Positions 1 through 6,558 of a stretch of 64,000 bases of DNA are shown here, in pieces; position 1 is the stretch's first letter; every line of letters begins with the position of its first letter. The position numbers and the translations under genes are program-made. The stretch lies in contig CANSQL010000004.1 of the NCBI GenBank assembly GCA_947649125.1, forward strand, positions 36,200-100,199, written 5' to 3'. The notes under the pieces were generated by a model. The model saw only the letters and a list, made by a program, of their open reading frames with translations. It did not search any database and was not told the origin of the DNA. Source of the stretch: an uncultured Erysipelotrichaceae bacterium (GTDB taxonomy: Bacteria > Bacillota_I > Bacilli_A > Erysipelotrichales > Erysipelotrichaceae).

Positions 1-80
1 TCGGTAATTTCATCGCAAAACATATGGATGCACTTGCGATATCCTTCTGTTAATGGCTCAACATTCTTTTCTTTTTCCAT
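1..80 (-). CDS. Partial phage-region protein (N-terminal 26 residues only)
   Basis: The reading frame starts at an ATG (78-80) and runs off the left edge of the window. A GAAAGGA ribosome site lies about 8 bases upstream of the start. The visible N-terminus is Lys/Glu-rich (MEKEKNVEPLTEGY) and is followed by CIHMFCDEI. Too little remains to assign a family. It lies directly downstream of the 92-residue-class gene on the same strand and is probably part of the same leftward early phage operon. Confidence 0.6.
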   Translation of the reverse strand, partial: MEKEKNVEPLTEGYRKCIHMFCDEIT

Positions 81-94
81 TGTGATCGTCCTTT

Positions 95-367
95 CTAGGC
101 TTGTATGTCCTTTTCGTTAGTAAGCATTTCGTCATCCTTACAGAGGCAAAAATTCTTTTTCATGTCTAGGTATTGATCTGCTAAACGTATTGCGCAGGAA
201 CAACTGAAATCAGCTATTTTTCTTTCGGATTCCGGTACCCGTGCTTCCACTTGGTTTACCTCTTGTATCATTTCAACAAAGGCTTTAAAATCTCTTATAA
301 TACTTGTGATATCATCATAAGAGTGCTCAAGGTCAACCATAACACCATCATCAGCTAATTGAACCAT
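95..367 (-). CDS. Small phage-region hypothetical protein, 90 aa
   Basis: Hypothetical protein of about 90 residues. I chose ATG at 367 because AAGGAGGTG sits 7-9 bases upstream; an in-frame TTG at 373 is too close to that site. The sequence is acidic and helical, with a CSCAIRL motif in the middle and a CLCKDDE motif near the C-terminus. Four cysteines in two CxC pairs could bind a metal, but no known zinc domain is recognisable. It lies between the Bro-N antirepressor gene and the partial gene at the window edge, all leftward, so it is probably an early-operon phage gene of unknown function. Confidence 0.6.
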   Translation of the reverse strand: MVQLADDGVMVDLEHSYDDITSIIRDFKAFVEMIQEVNQVEARVPESERKIADFSCSCAIRLADQYLDMKKNFCLCKDDEMLTNEKDIQA

Positions 368-381
368 AAGCAATCACCTCC

Positions 382-981
382 TTACTTATGCGTAATGGAA
401 AGGACTGCTTCCCATGAAAGTTGTTCGCTCGGTTGGTTTTGTGGTTCTTCTACAAAATCAGGGATTGTTTCAATACCAAACTGGTTAAGTGTCTTTTCCG
501 TCTGCTTTGCGACCTTGAAAGGCCTAGAGCCTTGTCTTTCCATTACCCTAATTACCGGTTTTAATAAGCTGGCAACTTCACCCGCTGATGTTGCTTTCGG
601 CTGATAAGCTTTTTCATTACCTGGCAATGAATAGTAACCATCTTTTCTGATTGCAGGCATAATCTCATCAAATATCCAATTAGCATACTTCTTAGCTCTT
701 TCTTGAATATCTTTGTTTCGGCTTTGCCTTGAAGCCGCTACTATTAGGCGATGAACATTACCTTCCGAAATAAACTTCGCCTCTTGCTTTCTACCTAAAG
801 CGTCTATGATACTGCAAGTTACGGTATCATCCATATTGCAATTTTGTCTTATTGCTTCATATGGTTTTACATACCCTAAGGCTTTCGCCACATCACTGCC
901 GCAAAAATATGGTTTGTTGTCAATTGTTGTTGTCCGGACTTCGCCGAACTCGTCGTTTTTAAAAATCTGCAATTCTGCCAT
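382..981 (-). CDS. Bro-N domain phage antirepressor
   Basis: About 199 residues. Residues ~5-110 match a Bro-N (BRO family N-terminal) domain: a short strand region, a PYFCGSDVAKALGY signature, an AIRQNC segment and an ISEGNVHRLI motif. Bro-N proteins in phages are DNA-binding antirepressors or regulators. ATG at 981 is preceded by AAGGAGG at 7 bases; a longer frame extends upstream but has no better ribosome site. The C-terminal ~70 residues (after the Bro-N region) do not match the usual KilA/ANT domain that I would recognise. It is the first larger gene in the leftward operon left of the operator region, the typical place for an antirepressor. Confidence 0.85.
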   Translation of the reverse strand: MAELQIFKNDEFGEVRTTTIDNKPYFCGSDVAKALGYVKPYEAIRQNCNMDDTVTCSIIDALGRKQEAKFISEGNVHRLIVAASRQSRNKDIQERAKKYANWIFDEIMPAIRKDGYYSLPGNEKAYQPKATSAGEVASLLKPVIRVMERQGSRPFKVAKQTEKTLNQFGIETIPDFVEEPQNQPSEQLSWEAVLSITHK

Positions 982-1072
982 AATAGGCCTCCTTTCTTGG
1001 TAGTCCTCATGATCATTCTTGCTTTGCCCCAATCCTTACTGTAAAATAATATTAGGAAAGGAGGTACTAAAA

Positions 1073-1342
1073 ATGCTATCCAATATGGAAAGCCTGCACT
1101 TACAGGATTTACCAGAAGAATTACAAGAGGAACTTTTAGACTGGATCCAAGCCCATTTATCCAAGGCTTCAAGTTACTTACCCTTAGGCACAAACTATAA
1201 TTTGAAGCAACCTTTTAAATTCTCAAACCCTATTGATTACCATATTACTGACACCATTTTTCACGAAGCTATGGTTAAACTAGGATTTGAATTTAGGCGG
1301 ATAAACGGGAACCGATTCCAATACAAAGCTAAGAGAATCTAG
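1073..1342 (+). CDS. Hypothetical phage protein, 89 aa
   Basis: Rightward gene in an otherwise leftward block. ATG at 1073 is preceded by AAAGGAGGT at 7 bases; the frame is open further upstream but lacks such a site. The N-terminal half contains an LPEELQEELLDWIQ amphipathic helix and the C-terminal half is basic (FRRINGNRFQYKAKRI). No family is recognised. It overlaps the convergent gene at 1329 by 14 bases. Confidence 0.55.
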   Translation: MLSNMESLHLQDLPEELQEELLDWIQAHLSKASSYLPLGTNYNLKQPFKFSNPIDYHITDTIFHEAMVKLGFEFRRINGNRFQYKAKRI

Positions 1343-1541
1343 TAAGATCTAGGTTCTTTTTTAATAAACCAAGGGCAAAATCTAAAGCGCGAATATCTTC
1401 TTCTAAAAAGTTAGATAGCGGAAGATTTTTAGGGATAGTTCCCTTAGCAAGATAGCCTTGTTTTGTTCTAAGTCCTTGTTGAAGCCCATCTAATTCAGCA
1501 AGAGCTAATTCAAGAGATTGCTTTTCACCTATTTTACTCAA
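1329..1541 (-). CDS. Small helical phage protein, ~70 aa, probable TTG start
   Basis: Short leftward gene encoding a leucine-rich, mostly helical protein (LELALAELDGLQQGL near the N-terminus, FALGLLKKNLDL near the end). The best start is TTG at 1541, which has GAGG 8 bases upstream. The in-frame GTG at 1550 overlaps the ribosome site itself. No family is recognised. It is downstream of the Cro-like gene at 1593 and its 3' end overlaps the convergent gene by 14 bases. Confidence 0.5.
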   Translation of the reverse strand: MSKIGEKQSLELALAELDGLQQGLRTKQGYLAKGTIPKNLPLSNFLEEDIRALDFALGLLKKNLDLTRFS

Positions 1542-1572
1542 TTTTTTCACCTCACTTTTTTCTTGATTTTGC

Positions 1573-1589
1573 GATGATTTTAAATCAAC
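1573..1589. promoter_or_regulatory. Phage operator copy (TGATTTTAAATCA core)
   Basis: The sequence GATGATTTTAAATCAAC has the same near-palindromic core as three sites in the divergent promoter region at 1805-1900. It lies between the Cro-like gene and the next leftward gene, so it may be a further operator for internal control of the leftward operon. Confidence 0.5.
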
Positions 1590-1592
1590 ATT

Positions 1593-1787
1593 TTAATTAA
1601 AAAAAATTGATTTATCCCTAAGACCTAAGAGTTTTGTTAAAAAATCAATTTCACTAGCCTTAAATTCAGTAATATTATTGATCTTTTTATACAAACCCAT
1701 TTCTGAGAGCCCCATTTTATTAGCAACCTCTCGTTTAGTTAAGCCCGCCCTTTTTATGGCGATCTCTAATTCAAGTGTATTAGTCAT
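1593..1787 (-). CDS. Cro-like HTH regulator, 64 aa
   Basis: About 64 residues with an XRE/Cro-type helix-turn-helix at residues ~12-40 (LTKREVANKMGLSEMGLYKK). ATG at 1787 has AAGGAGGTG 7 bases upstream. It is transcribed leftward from a TTGACT/TATTAT promoter that diverges from the promoter of the CI-like repressor at 1941. This arrangement is the classic cI/cro switch, so a Cro-type role promoting early gene expression is likely. The protein consists of the DNA-binding domain only. Confidence 0.8.
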   Translation of the reverse strand: MTNTLELEIAIKRAGLTKREVANKMGLSEMGLYKKINNITEFKASEIDFLTKLLGLRDKSIFFN

Positions 1788-1804
1788 ATACGCACCTCCT
1801 TTTC

Positions 1805-1858
1805 GTGATTTTAAATCACCACGGACATATAATAGCACCTTAGTGATTTTTAGTCAAC
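1805..1858 (-). promoter_or_regulatory. Leftward early promoter with two operators
   Basis: A leftward promoter reads TTGACT (1857-1852), 17-base spacer, TATTAT (1834-1829). A perfect 7+1+7 palindrome GTGATTTTAAATCAC (1805-1819) lies just downstream. A second, imperfect copy GTGATTTTTAGTCAAC (1843-1858) covers the -35 box. Binding of the neighbouring repressor at these sites would block the Cro-side operon. Confidence 0.75.
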
Positions 1859-1884
1859 ACAAATATTTAAAAAAATAAATTTTT

Positions 1885-1914
1885 GTTGATTTTAAATAAC
1901 TAAGGTGGTATTAT
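1885..1914 (+). promoter_or_regulatory. Repressor promoter with overlapping operator
   Basis: A rightward promoter reads TTGATT (1886-1891), 17-base spacer, TATTAT (1909-1914). The operator-like GTTGATTTTAAATAAC (1885-1900) covers its -35 box. It drives the CI-like repressor gene that starts at 1941, and the operator overlap suggests autoregulation or Cro control. Confidence 0.7.
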
Positions 1915-1940
1915 TATGACATAAGAAGGAGGTTGCCTTT

Positions 1941-2528
1941 ATGCTCGCTTTATATGAAAACATTAGGAAACGACGAGAGGAATTGGGTTTATCTCAGCAA
2001 GAACTTGCTAATCTATTAGGATATAAATCTCGTTCCACAATAGCTAAAATAGAATCAGGAGAAAACGATATACCTCAATCCAAGATCATTTCTTTTGCAA
2101 AGGCTTTAAAAACTACACCAGAGGTTTTAATGGGATGGAATAATAATTACTTTTCTAGCAATATCACTTACTTTATGCAATTAAATAGGTTGAGCTTCGC
2201 AGAAATGTCTGATAAGTTAAAAAGTATTGATACCAAACGATTAATTGCTTTAATCAAACAAGAAGATAGGCCAACACAGGATGAACTCGCTGAAATATCA
2301 AATGTTATAAATATCTCGTCTGACAAGTTGGTAAAAGAAAAAATGACCTCTTTTAAATACCATAATGATGAGATGGGAAATGATGCAATAAGCGATTTAG
2401 ATGTAATAGAGATTAATTTCGGTTATGGCATACGAAGTATCGTAGAGCGTTGCAATGATTTAAACTTAAATGGGATAAATAAAGTGCTAAACTATATTGA
2501 TGACTTAAATGATATGTACTTTAAGTGA
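1941..2528 (+). CDS. CI-like phage repressor (XRE family), 195 aa
   Basis: N-terminal XRE helix-turn-helix at residues ~8-60 (GLSQQELANLLGYKSRSTIAKIES), followed by the usual TTPEVLMGW end of an HTH_3 domain. The C-terminal two-thirds lacks the S24/LexA-like autoprotease (no Ser-Lys pair region), so induction would not be by RecA cleavage. A second region (LSFAEMSDKL... DELAEISNVI, residues ~83-130) looks like a degenerate second HTH. The ATG has AAGGAGG 9 bases upstream. It diverges from the Cro-like gene across shared operators and is the probable repressor of the first switch. Confidence 0.8.
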   Translation: MLALYENIRKRREELGLSQQELANLLGYKSRSTIAKIESGENDIPQSKIISFAKALKTTPEVLMGWNNNYFSSNITYFMQLNRLSFAEMSDKLKSIDTKRLIALIKQEDRPTQDELAEISNVINISSDKLVKEKMTSFKYHNDEMGNDAISDLDVIEINFGYGIRSIVERCNDLNLNGINKVLNYIDDLNDMYFK

Positions 2529-2550
2529 ATTAAAAAGGGCGGATAAAGCC

Positions 2551-2757
2551 CTAATAGAAATAAAATCGATTTGCTTGATTGGCGGGAATAGAAAGAATCT
2601 CTATTCCCTTTTTTATTTCACTTGCAGAAAATCCTTCCGTGCTAGACATTCTCTCTTGTAATTCCTCAAAGCTGATTCCCAATCGCCTTGCAAACTCTTG
2701 TTGTGATCCGCATACCTGCGCGATGCGATTATTCAGCAGATTATAATTGAATCTCAT
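2551..2757 (-). CDS. DUF739-like small phage HTH protein
   Basis: 68 residues beginning MRFNYNLLNNRIAQ and containing GSQQEFARRLGIS and FSASEIKKGIEILSIP. This layout resembles DUF739, a family of small Cro-like phage HTH proteins. The upstream ribosome site (AGGGGG, 11 bases away) is poor, so translation may be coupled to the Rha gene that ends 17 bases upstream. The role is probably a regulator of the leftward transcript. Confidence 0.65.
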   Translation of the reverse strand: MRFNYNLLNNRIAQVCGSQQEFARRLGISFEELQERMSSTEGFSASEIKKGIEILSIPANQANRFYFY

Positions 2758-2774
2758 CTTCTCTTATCCCCCTA

Positions 2775-3533
2775 TTATGCCATACAAGCGTTAAACAATG
2801 CCTTGATTGCATTTACGCCTTTTTCGTTATACTTAAAAGTCGTAACCTGCTTATTAGAATTAGGGGCTTTATCGAAAAACCATTTACCGTAAGCAGATTG
2901 CTTATTTTCATTACTAGGACGTATTCCTGCTTCCTTTGCCTTCTTGCCTACTGTAATATGGTTGCTGCCGACCATTTTAGCCACCTCTGTAGCCGAATAA
3001 TACTTTTCATGGCATTTAGGTAGGGGCAGAACCTTTTCGCCTGTCAGTGCCTCTGATGCGTAGCTATTACATATCTGCTGATACGTTTTATTCTCTGACA
3101 TACGATCTCCGAGTTTCAACCAAATAGCTGCAGCTCGAGATTTAGCATTCAAGATTTTTGCTTGTGCTAGCAGCGCTTTATCTGATCTGCCGTTTGGAAG
3201 TTTTGTCTGTCCTAATCTCAATTGGCTTTCCATTTTATTGAAAGCCTCGATGTACTTGATTTTCCAGTTAAGTGCTTCTTTGCCGGTAAACCCCATAATC
3301 AGTAATGAAAAGCCATCACGGTTCATGAGGTACATAGGTAATGCCTTATTTTGTTTAGATCTGTATGTCGTTTCATAAAACATATTAAGGAGAGCGGAAT
3401 TTTCCGCTGTCATCTTTCGGACTATTTCCAACACATCTTTATGTAACTTATTGAAGTCCTTAGCAACCTGTAAACTGCTTACCACTAATTGATTGTTTTT
3501 CTCATCTAAGACGATCTTAACTTCTTTTTTCAT
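2775..3533 (-). CDS. Rha family phage regulatory protein, 252 aa
   Basis: The N-terminal ~100 residues match the Rha (pRha) domain: VVSSLQVAKDFNKLHKDVLEIVRKM, a YLMNRDGFSLLIMGFTGKEAL motif and a WKIKYIEAFNKME segment. The C-terminal half contains a helix-turn-helix-like stretch (YYSATEVAKMVGSNHITVGKKAKE, ~residues 178-205), reminiscent of KilA-C/ANT-type antirepressor tails. Rha proteins regulate phage lysogeny or growth. The gene is the second of the leftward operon starting at the Cro-like gene at 3884, with an AGGAGG site 8 bases upstream of the ATG. Confidence 0.85.
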   Translation of the reverse strand: MKKEVKIVLDEKNNQLVVSSLQVAKDFNKLHKDVLEIVRKMTAENSALLNMFYETTYRSKQNKALPMYLMNRDGFSLLIMGFTGKEALNWKIKYIEAFNKMESQLRLGQTKLPNGRSDKALLAQAKILNAKSRAAAIWLKLGDRMSENKTYQQICNSYASEALTGEKVLPLPKCHEKYYSATEVAKMVGSNHITVGKKAKEAGIRPSNENKQSAYGKWFFDKAPNSNKQVTTFKYNEKGVNAIKALFNACMA

Positions 3534-3584
3534 ATAAAAATCCTCCTGTTTTAGATATTTTTGTATACGTATCCTTGCAAGAGG

Positions 3585-3690
3585 TTGAATATATCCACGC
3601 TTTTGTGGTACAATATGTATGACCTCTTGTAGGTTGTGGTGTTTGCACTCATGGGTAATCTTGCTGGATTAGTGAGTGCTTTTTTCTTTT
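3585..3690 (+). ncRNA. Candidate small RNA between Cro-like and Rha genes
   Basis: On the plus strand a promoter reads TTGAAT (3585-3590), 18-base spacer, TACAAT (3609-3614). About 30 bases after it comes a hairpin with outer stem GCACTCA/TGAGTGC (3645-3651/3673-3679), an inner stem TAATC/GATTA and a run of six T (3680-3685). Together they define a ~70-nt rightward transcript antisense to the leftward operon and overlapping the end of the Cro-like gene. An 8-bp inverted repeat CAAGAGGT/ACCTCTTG (3578-3585/3622-3629) frames the promoter. By position it recalls the lambda OOP or P22 sar antisense RNAs. A 17-codon ORF (start 3619) fits inside, so a peptide is also possible. Confidence 0.45.
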
Positions 3691-3884
3691 CTAATTTCAA
3701 TAAGGTCACCAATATCACACTCAAAATATTCACAAAGCTTTTCAAGAGTATCATTCGCTATGCTTTTACATCGCTTAAAGTAGATGCTGGTAAGCGTAGT
3801 CCTTGATATACCAGTATTCTTTGAAACCGTCGTGATCTTCTCTAATCTCTTCGCCATCAATATGGCTAAGTTGTTATCTACCAC
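3669..3884 (-). CDS. Cro-like HTH regulator of second switch, 71 aa, GTG start
   Basis: 71-residue XRE/Cro-type protein: TTVSKNTGISRTTLTSIYFK forms the helix-turn-helix and LEKLCEYFECDIGDLIEI is the typical C-terminal part of an HTH_26-like domain. The start is GTG at 3884 with AGGAGG 7 bases upstream; an ATG two bases earlier is in another frame and closes at once. The gene is driven by a TTGACT/TAAAAT promoter diverging from the repressor gene at 4065. Confidence 0.75.
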   Translation of the reverse strand: MVDNNLAILMAKRLEKITTVSKNTGISRTTLTSIYFKRCKSIANDTLEKLCEYFECDIGDLIEIRKEKSTH

Positions 3885-3974
3885 ATTTAATCCTCCTTTC
3901 TTTCAGCATAAAGAGTAGAAATCTTTTCCATTTCCCAAAAACGGGACAAATCGCTCTTTATATGGAACACAGGA

Positions 3975-4039
3975 ATTTTATCATCCTTTTCTAGCAAAGT
4001 CAACCGAAAATTGAATTTTCGTTCAATATATGGTACAAT
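3975..4039. promoter_or_regulatory. Divergent promoters with 17-bp palindromic operator
   Basis: The leftward promoter reads TTGACT (4003-3998), 17-base spacer, TAAAAT (3980-3975). The rightward promoter reads TTGAAT (4011-4016), 17-base spacer, TACAAT (4034-4039). A perfect palindrome CGAAAATTGAATTTTCG (4005-4021) sits between and over the rightward -35 box. This is a second, sequence-unrelated cI/cro-type switch, distinct from the one at 1805-1914. Confidence 0.75.
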
Positions 4040-4064
4040 CTAATTACCCAAGGAGGAATTGTTT

Positions 4065-4619
4065 ATGAAAATGACAGAGCCTAACGCCTCTCTATCAGCA
4101 AAAAGATTAAAGGAAATGAGAGATTTAAGAAGATATAGTCTAGCAGAACTATCGAACAAAACCAATATTTCCAAGACTGCTTTGCATAGGTACGAAAAAG
4201 AAGGACTACTTAGTGCTAATGTTGAAAAAGTTAAAATATTGTGTGATGTGTTAGGCGGAAGCGTTGAATGGCTACTAGGAATGGACGTCGACCTATCATC
4301 TTATCCTGTAAGCGAAGATGGTCGGCCTATCGATGAGTCAGGAAATGAAATAGGTGGCGTAGTTTCGTTCCCGCCTTCTCTATCTGAAGAATTTTATAAT
4401 AGGCAAGAGTTAATAAAAAAAATATGTGTTACAATAAGTGCTCTTAACTCTAAAGCATTAGAAATGATAGATAATTATGCCAATTATCTTAGCTCGCAAA
4501 AAGAATTTTATACTAACTTCTTTATTACTGAAAGTTCCCTAATGGCAGAGGCCACAAAAAAATATTGCAGTGACATGGAATTTAAAGATCTTGAAGATGC
4601 TCCTAAAAAACAACCCTAA
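4065..4619 (+). CDS. CI-like XRE repressor of second switch, 184 aa
   Basis: An N-terminal XRE helix-turn-helix (residues ~12-65: YSLAELSNKTNISKTALHRYE, then LGGSVEWLLGMD) is followed by an acidic linker and a C-terminal helical region with no recognised domain. ATG at 4065 has AAGGAGG 9 bases upstream. The promoter overlaps a 17-bp palindrome, and the Cro-like gene 3884 diverges from it. No S24 peptidase is visible. It is the last gene before the putative attachment site; a typical phage would have its integrase here. Confidence 0.75.
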   Translation: MKMTEPNASLSAKRLKEMRDLRRYSLAELSNKTNISKTALHRYEKEGLLSANVEKVKILCDVLGGSVEWLLGMDVDLSSYPVSEDGRPIDESGNEIGGVVSFPPSLSEEFYNRQELIKKICVTISALNSKALEMIDNYANYLSSQKEFYTNFFITESSLMAEATKKYCSDMEFKDLEDAPKKQP

Positions 4620-4622
4620 CTA

Positions 4623-4676
4623 GGAATGTCATTAAGTTAAGGTAAAATGACACTGCCCGTTGAGGATTCTTTTTTT
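4623..4676 (+). terminator. Probable terminator after the repressor gene
   Basis: TGTCATT and AATGACA form a 7-bp stem just after the repressor stop codon. An outer GAAT/ATTC pairing and a run of seven T follow (4670-4676). The spacing of the T run from the inner stem is not ideal, so confidence is moderate. Confidence 0.45.
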
Positions 4677-4810
4677 CGTACCGAAAATATACCGAAAAGT
4701 TTTTAAAAATCAATAAAAGGATATAAAATGCATTAAAATCTCATTACCCATAAGTCCTTTATTTAAGGCGAATTTATGAATTCATTTAGCATAACTTAAC
4801 GTTTTTTTAT

Positions 4811-4829
4811 AATCCCCTCATCTGCTCCA
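4811..4829 (+). other. Candidate attR: 3' end of a tRNA-Gly gene
   Basis: The stretch AATCCCCTCATCTGCTCCA reads as a tRNA 3' end: the end of the T-loop, a T-stem half CCCCT, an acceptor half CATCTGC, discriminator T and CCA. A U73 discriminator with GC before it is typical of bacterial tRNA-Gly. No 5' part of a tRNA precedes it. A small terminator follows immediately, as expected where an integrated element has duplicated the 3' end of a tRNA gene. The intact tRNA and attL should lie left of the window. Confidence 0.5.
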
Positions 4830-4840
4830 TATGTTAATTA

Positions 4841-4865
4841 AAGCCTTTAAATAAAGGTTTTTTTT
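4841..4865 (+). terminator. tRNA-type terminator after the attachment site
   Basis: A short stem CCTTT/AAAGG with a four-base loop is followed by eight T (4858-4865). It is probably the original terminator of the tRNA gene used for integration. Confidence 0.6.
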
Positions 4866-5130
4866 ATTGCGTGAGAAGATTTTGAGAAGAATTTATTGAA
4901 AGAAACAAGAGTTTGATAAAATCCTTGGCAAAGCAATACTTGGATAAAAACTATTAATATACAACATAGTTCCTTAGAGGTAAGCAAATCTTGACTGAAC
5001 GTATAAGGAACTTTTTATAACTTTTTTAAATCATCTCCAAATCATATGCTTTGGCTGACATTTAAATCAAGGCATAAAGCATATGGTCTAACAGTTCATA
5101 TTGTAGTCTTTAAACAAAAAGCATTAATTA
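4866..5130. other. Gene-free stretch with two long inverted repeats
   Basis: No convincing coding sequence. The stretch contains AGTTCCTTA/TAAGGAACT (4968-4976/5004-5012), a 9-bp stem followed by five T. About 30 bases further is CATATGCTTT/AAAGCATATG (5043-5052/5076-5085), a 10-bp stem. The first looks like a terminator, the second like an operator or RNA structure upstream of the small membrane protein gene. Confidence 0.4.
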
Positions 5131-5159
5131 TTGAAATATTTTACAATATATGATAAACT
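5131..5159 (+). promoter_or_regulatory. Promoter of small membrane protein gene
   Basis: TTGAAA (5131-5136), 17-base spacer, TAAACT (5154-5159), about 30 bases upstream of the start codon at 5190. Confidence 0.6.
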
Positions 5160-5189
5160 ATAAGAGCTTATGAAAAGGAGAGAAAGAGA

Positions 5190-5528
5190 ATGAAAAAGAA
5201 TATTTGTTTATTGATTGCGTTTATTTTGGGATTGCTATATTCCGTATACGTAATCGCATATTTCACAGGAGCAGTGGGAGGATCAAGCGGAGCAGAGCAA
5301 GCAGGTGCAGCTATTGCGACAGCACTAGTTATGCCGCACATGATTTGCACCGTACTTGCAACAATTTTTAACGGATTAGGATGCTTCCTTAATAAATCCG
5401 GATTTGCTTTAACAGGAGCAATCTTATATGCAGTAGCAATGGTATTATTCCCATTATACTTCTTCTTTGTAATCTTACAGATGATCTTATCATTTGTAGG
5501 ATTCTCACAGCTAAAAAAAGCAAAATAA
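5190..5528 (+). CDS. Small integral membrane protein, 112 aa
   Basis: Hydrophobic protein with about four predicted membrane segments (residues ~5-28, 40-64, 70-85 and 86-105) separated by a Gly/Ser/Ala-rich loop (TGAVGGSSGAEQAG) and ending in a basic LKKAK tail. No family is recognised. The ATG has AAAGGAGA 11 bases upstream and its own promoter and terminator, so it is a single-gene transcript. A role in the membrane is all that can be inferred. Confidence 0.7.
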   Translation: MKKNICLLIAFILGLLYSVYVIAYFTGAVGGSSGAEQAGAAIATALVMPHMICTVLATIFNGLGCFLNKSGFALTGAILYAVAMVLFPLYFFFVILQMILSFVGFSQLKKAK

Positions 5529-5550
5529 AAAAGAAACTGTAATACACATA

Positions 5551-5591
5551 AAACGTACTTATTCATAAGCTAGGTACGTTTTTCTTTTTCT
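5551..5591 (+). terminator. Terminator of small membrane protein gene
   Basis: AACGTAC/GTACGTT stem (5552-5558/5574-5580) followed by a T-rich tract. Confidence 0.75.
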
Positions 5592-5610
5592 TAATAACCA
5601 TATACACATA

Positions 5611-5644
5611 GAAAAAGCATCCTTATACAAACGTAAGGATGCTT
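5611..5644 (-). terminator. Terminator of the M60/cohesin-like operon
   Basis: AAGCATCCTTA/TAAGGATGCTT forms an 11-bp stem (5615-5625/5634-5644). On the minus strand it is followed by TTTTTC, 24 bases after the stop codon of the cohesin-like gene. Confidence 0.8.
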
Positions 5645-5667
5645 CATTTTATTTTAACTCTGAATTC

Positions 5668-6558
5668 TTATGCCTTTTGATTCTGACGATAAACAACATA
5701 ACCGCCTGCACCGACTAATATAACGATCAAGATACCGAAGCCGATATACCAAATCATATGATTATCGCTTGTATCAGTGCTGTCATAGGATCCGTTAGCA
5801 CCGTTAGACTTGATCGGATCGCTGTTGCCGAAATTATCCTTAACAGCTTCATCCTTGTCCTTTTCCTTATCGGTCTTTGCTACTTCATCCTTATTCTCTT
5901 CAGCACTGTTACCTGAATTATAGCTGCCGTTCGCTCCTGAGGATTGATTATTACCGCTTCCTACGTTAGAACTGCCGCCATTATCCTTATTTCCGCTGTT
6001 GCTATTGCTGTTACCGCCATTGCTGTTTCCGTTGCTATTACTGTTACCGCCGGAATTGTTATTACCATTGTTCACATCTTCCAACCTGAAGGTAAAATCA
6101 CCTGTTTTATCATTTTCAAGCTTAGTGATATTTCTTACCTCATAATCCATATTTGTAACAGATAAACGCTTGATGCCTACATTGAATTTTTCTTTATCGG
6201 TCGCTGCCTTTACCTTAACGACACCGATAACGACATCACCGTTTTTATCAGCTAAATTCTTTGCCGCATCACCGCTCGCTACATACAATCTTACCGTGTT
6301 ACTCTTTTTATCATACGTATGCTTTTTTACATAGTCATTTGATAAAGAAGAATCCCACTCAATCGTATCCAGCATGACCTTACCGCTCAATTCAAGCGTA
6401 GCATCCAATGCACCGACAAATCCATCATTTAAATTAATTGTCAGTTTTACTGCACCGTTTCCTCCGCTGGTACGGCGGAGGGTAGCTGCCGAAACACTCA
6501 CTACGGTTGTAAGCAGTAAGCCTACGGCAGCTAATACCGTCATTATTTTTTTCATCAT
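5668..6558 (-). CDS. Membrane-anchored cohesin-like surface protein, 296 aa
   Basis: Residues 1-25 are a signal peptide (hydrophobic core, VSA-type end). Residues ~34-160 form a beta-rich domain (VKLTINLNDGFVGALDATLEL ... LDTIEWDSSL ... GDVVIGVVKVKA) that has the look of a cohesin fold. Residues 162-215 are an Asn/Gly/Ser linker, 218-245 are charged, and GANGSY occurs twice. A membrane segment (268-289) and a short basic tail end the protein; there is no LPXTG motif. Its start codon overlaps the stop of the upstream dockerin-bearing protease (TAATG), implying coupled translation. I infer that it displays that protease on the cell surface. The cohesin call rests on fold-like pattern, not on a clear motif. 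Confidence 0.6.
   Translation of the reverse strand: MMKKIMTVLAAVGLLLTTVVSVSAATLRRTSGGNGAVKLTINLNDGFVGALDATLELSGKVMLDTIEWDSSLSNDYVKKHTYDKKSNTVRLYVASGDAAKNLADKNGDVVIGVVKVKAATDKEKFNVGIKRLSVTNMDYEVRNITKLENDKTGDFTFRLEDVNNGNNNSGGNSNSNGNSNGGNSNSNSGNKDNGGSSNVGSGNNQSSGANGSYNSGNSAEENKDEVAKTDKEKDKDEAVKDNFGNSDPIKSNGANGSYDSTDTSDNHMIWYIGFGILIVILVGAGGYVVYRQNQKA

Noticed and set aside
3551..3754. 67-codon minus-strand open frame between Rha and the Cro-like gene
   Set aside because: It overlaps the Cro-like gene, has no ribosome site, and crosses the small-RNA promoter and hairpin.
4811..4829. Complete tRNA-Gly gene
   Set aside because: Only the 3' end is present; the preceding 60 bases cannot form D or anticodon arms.
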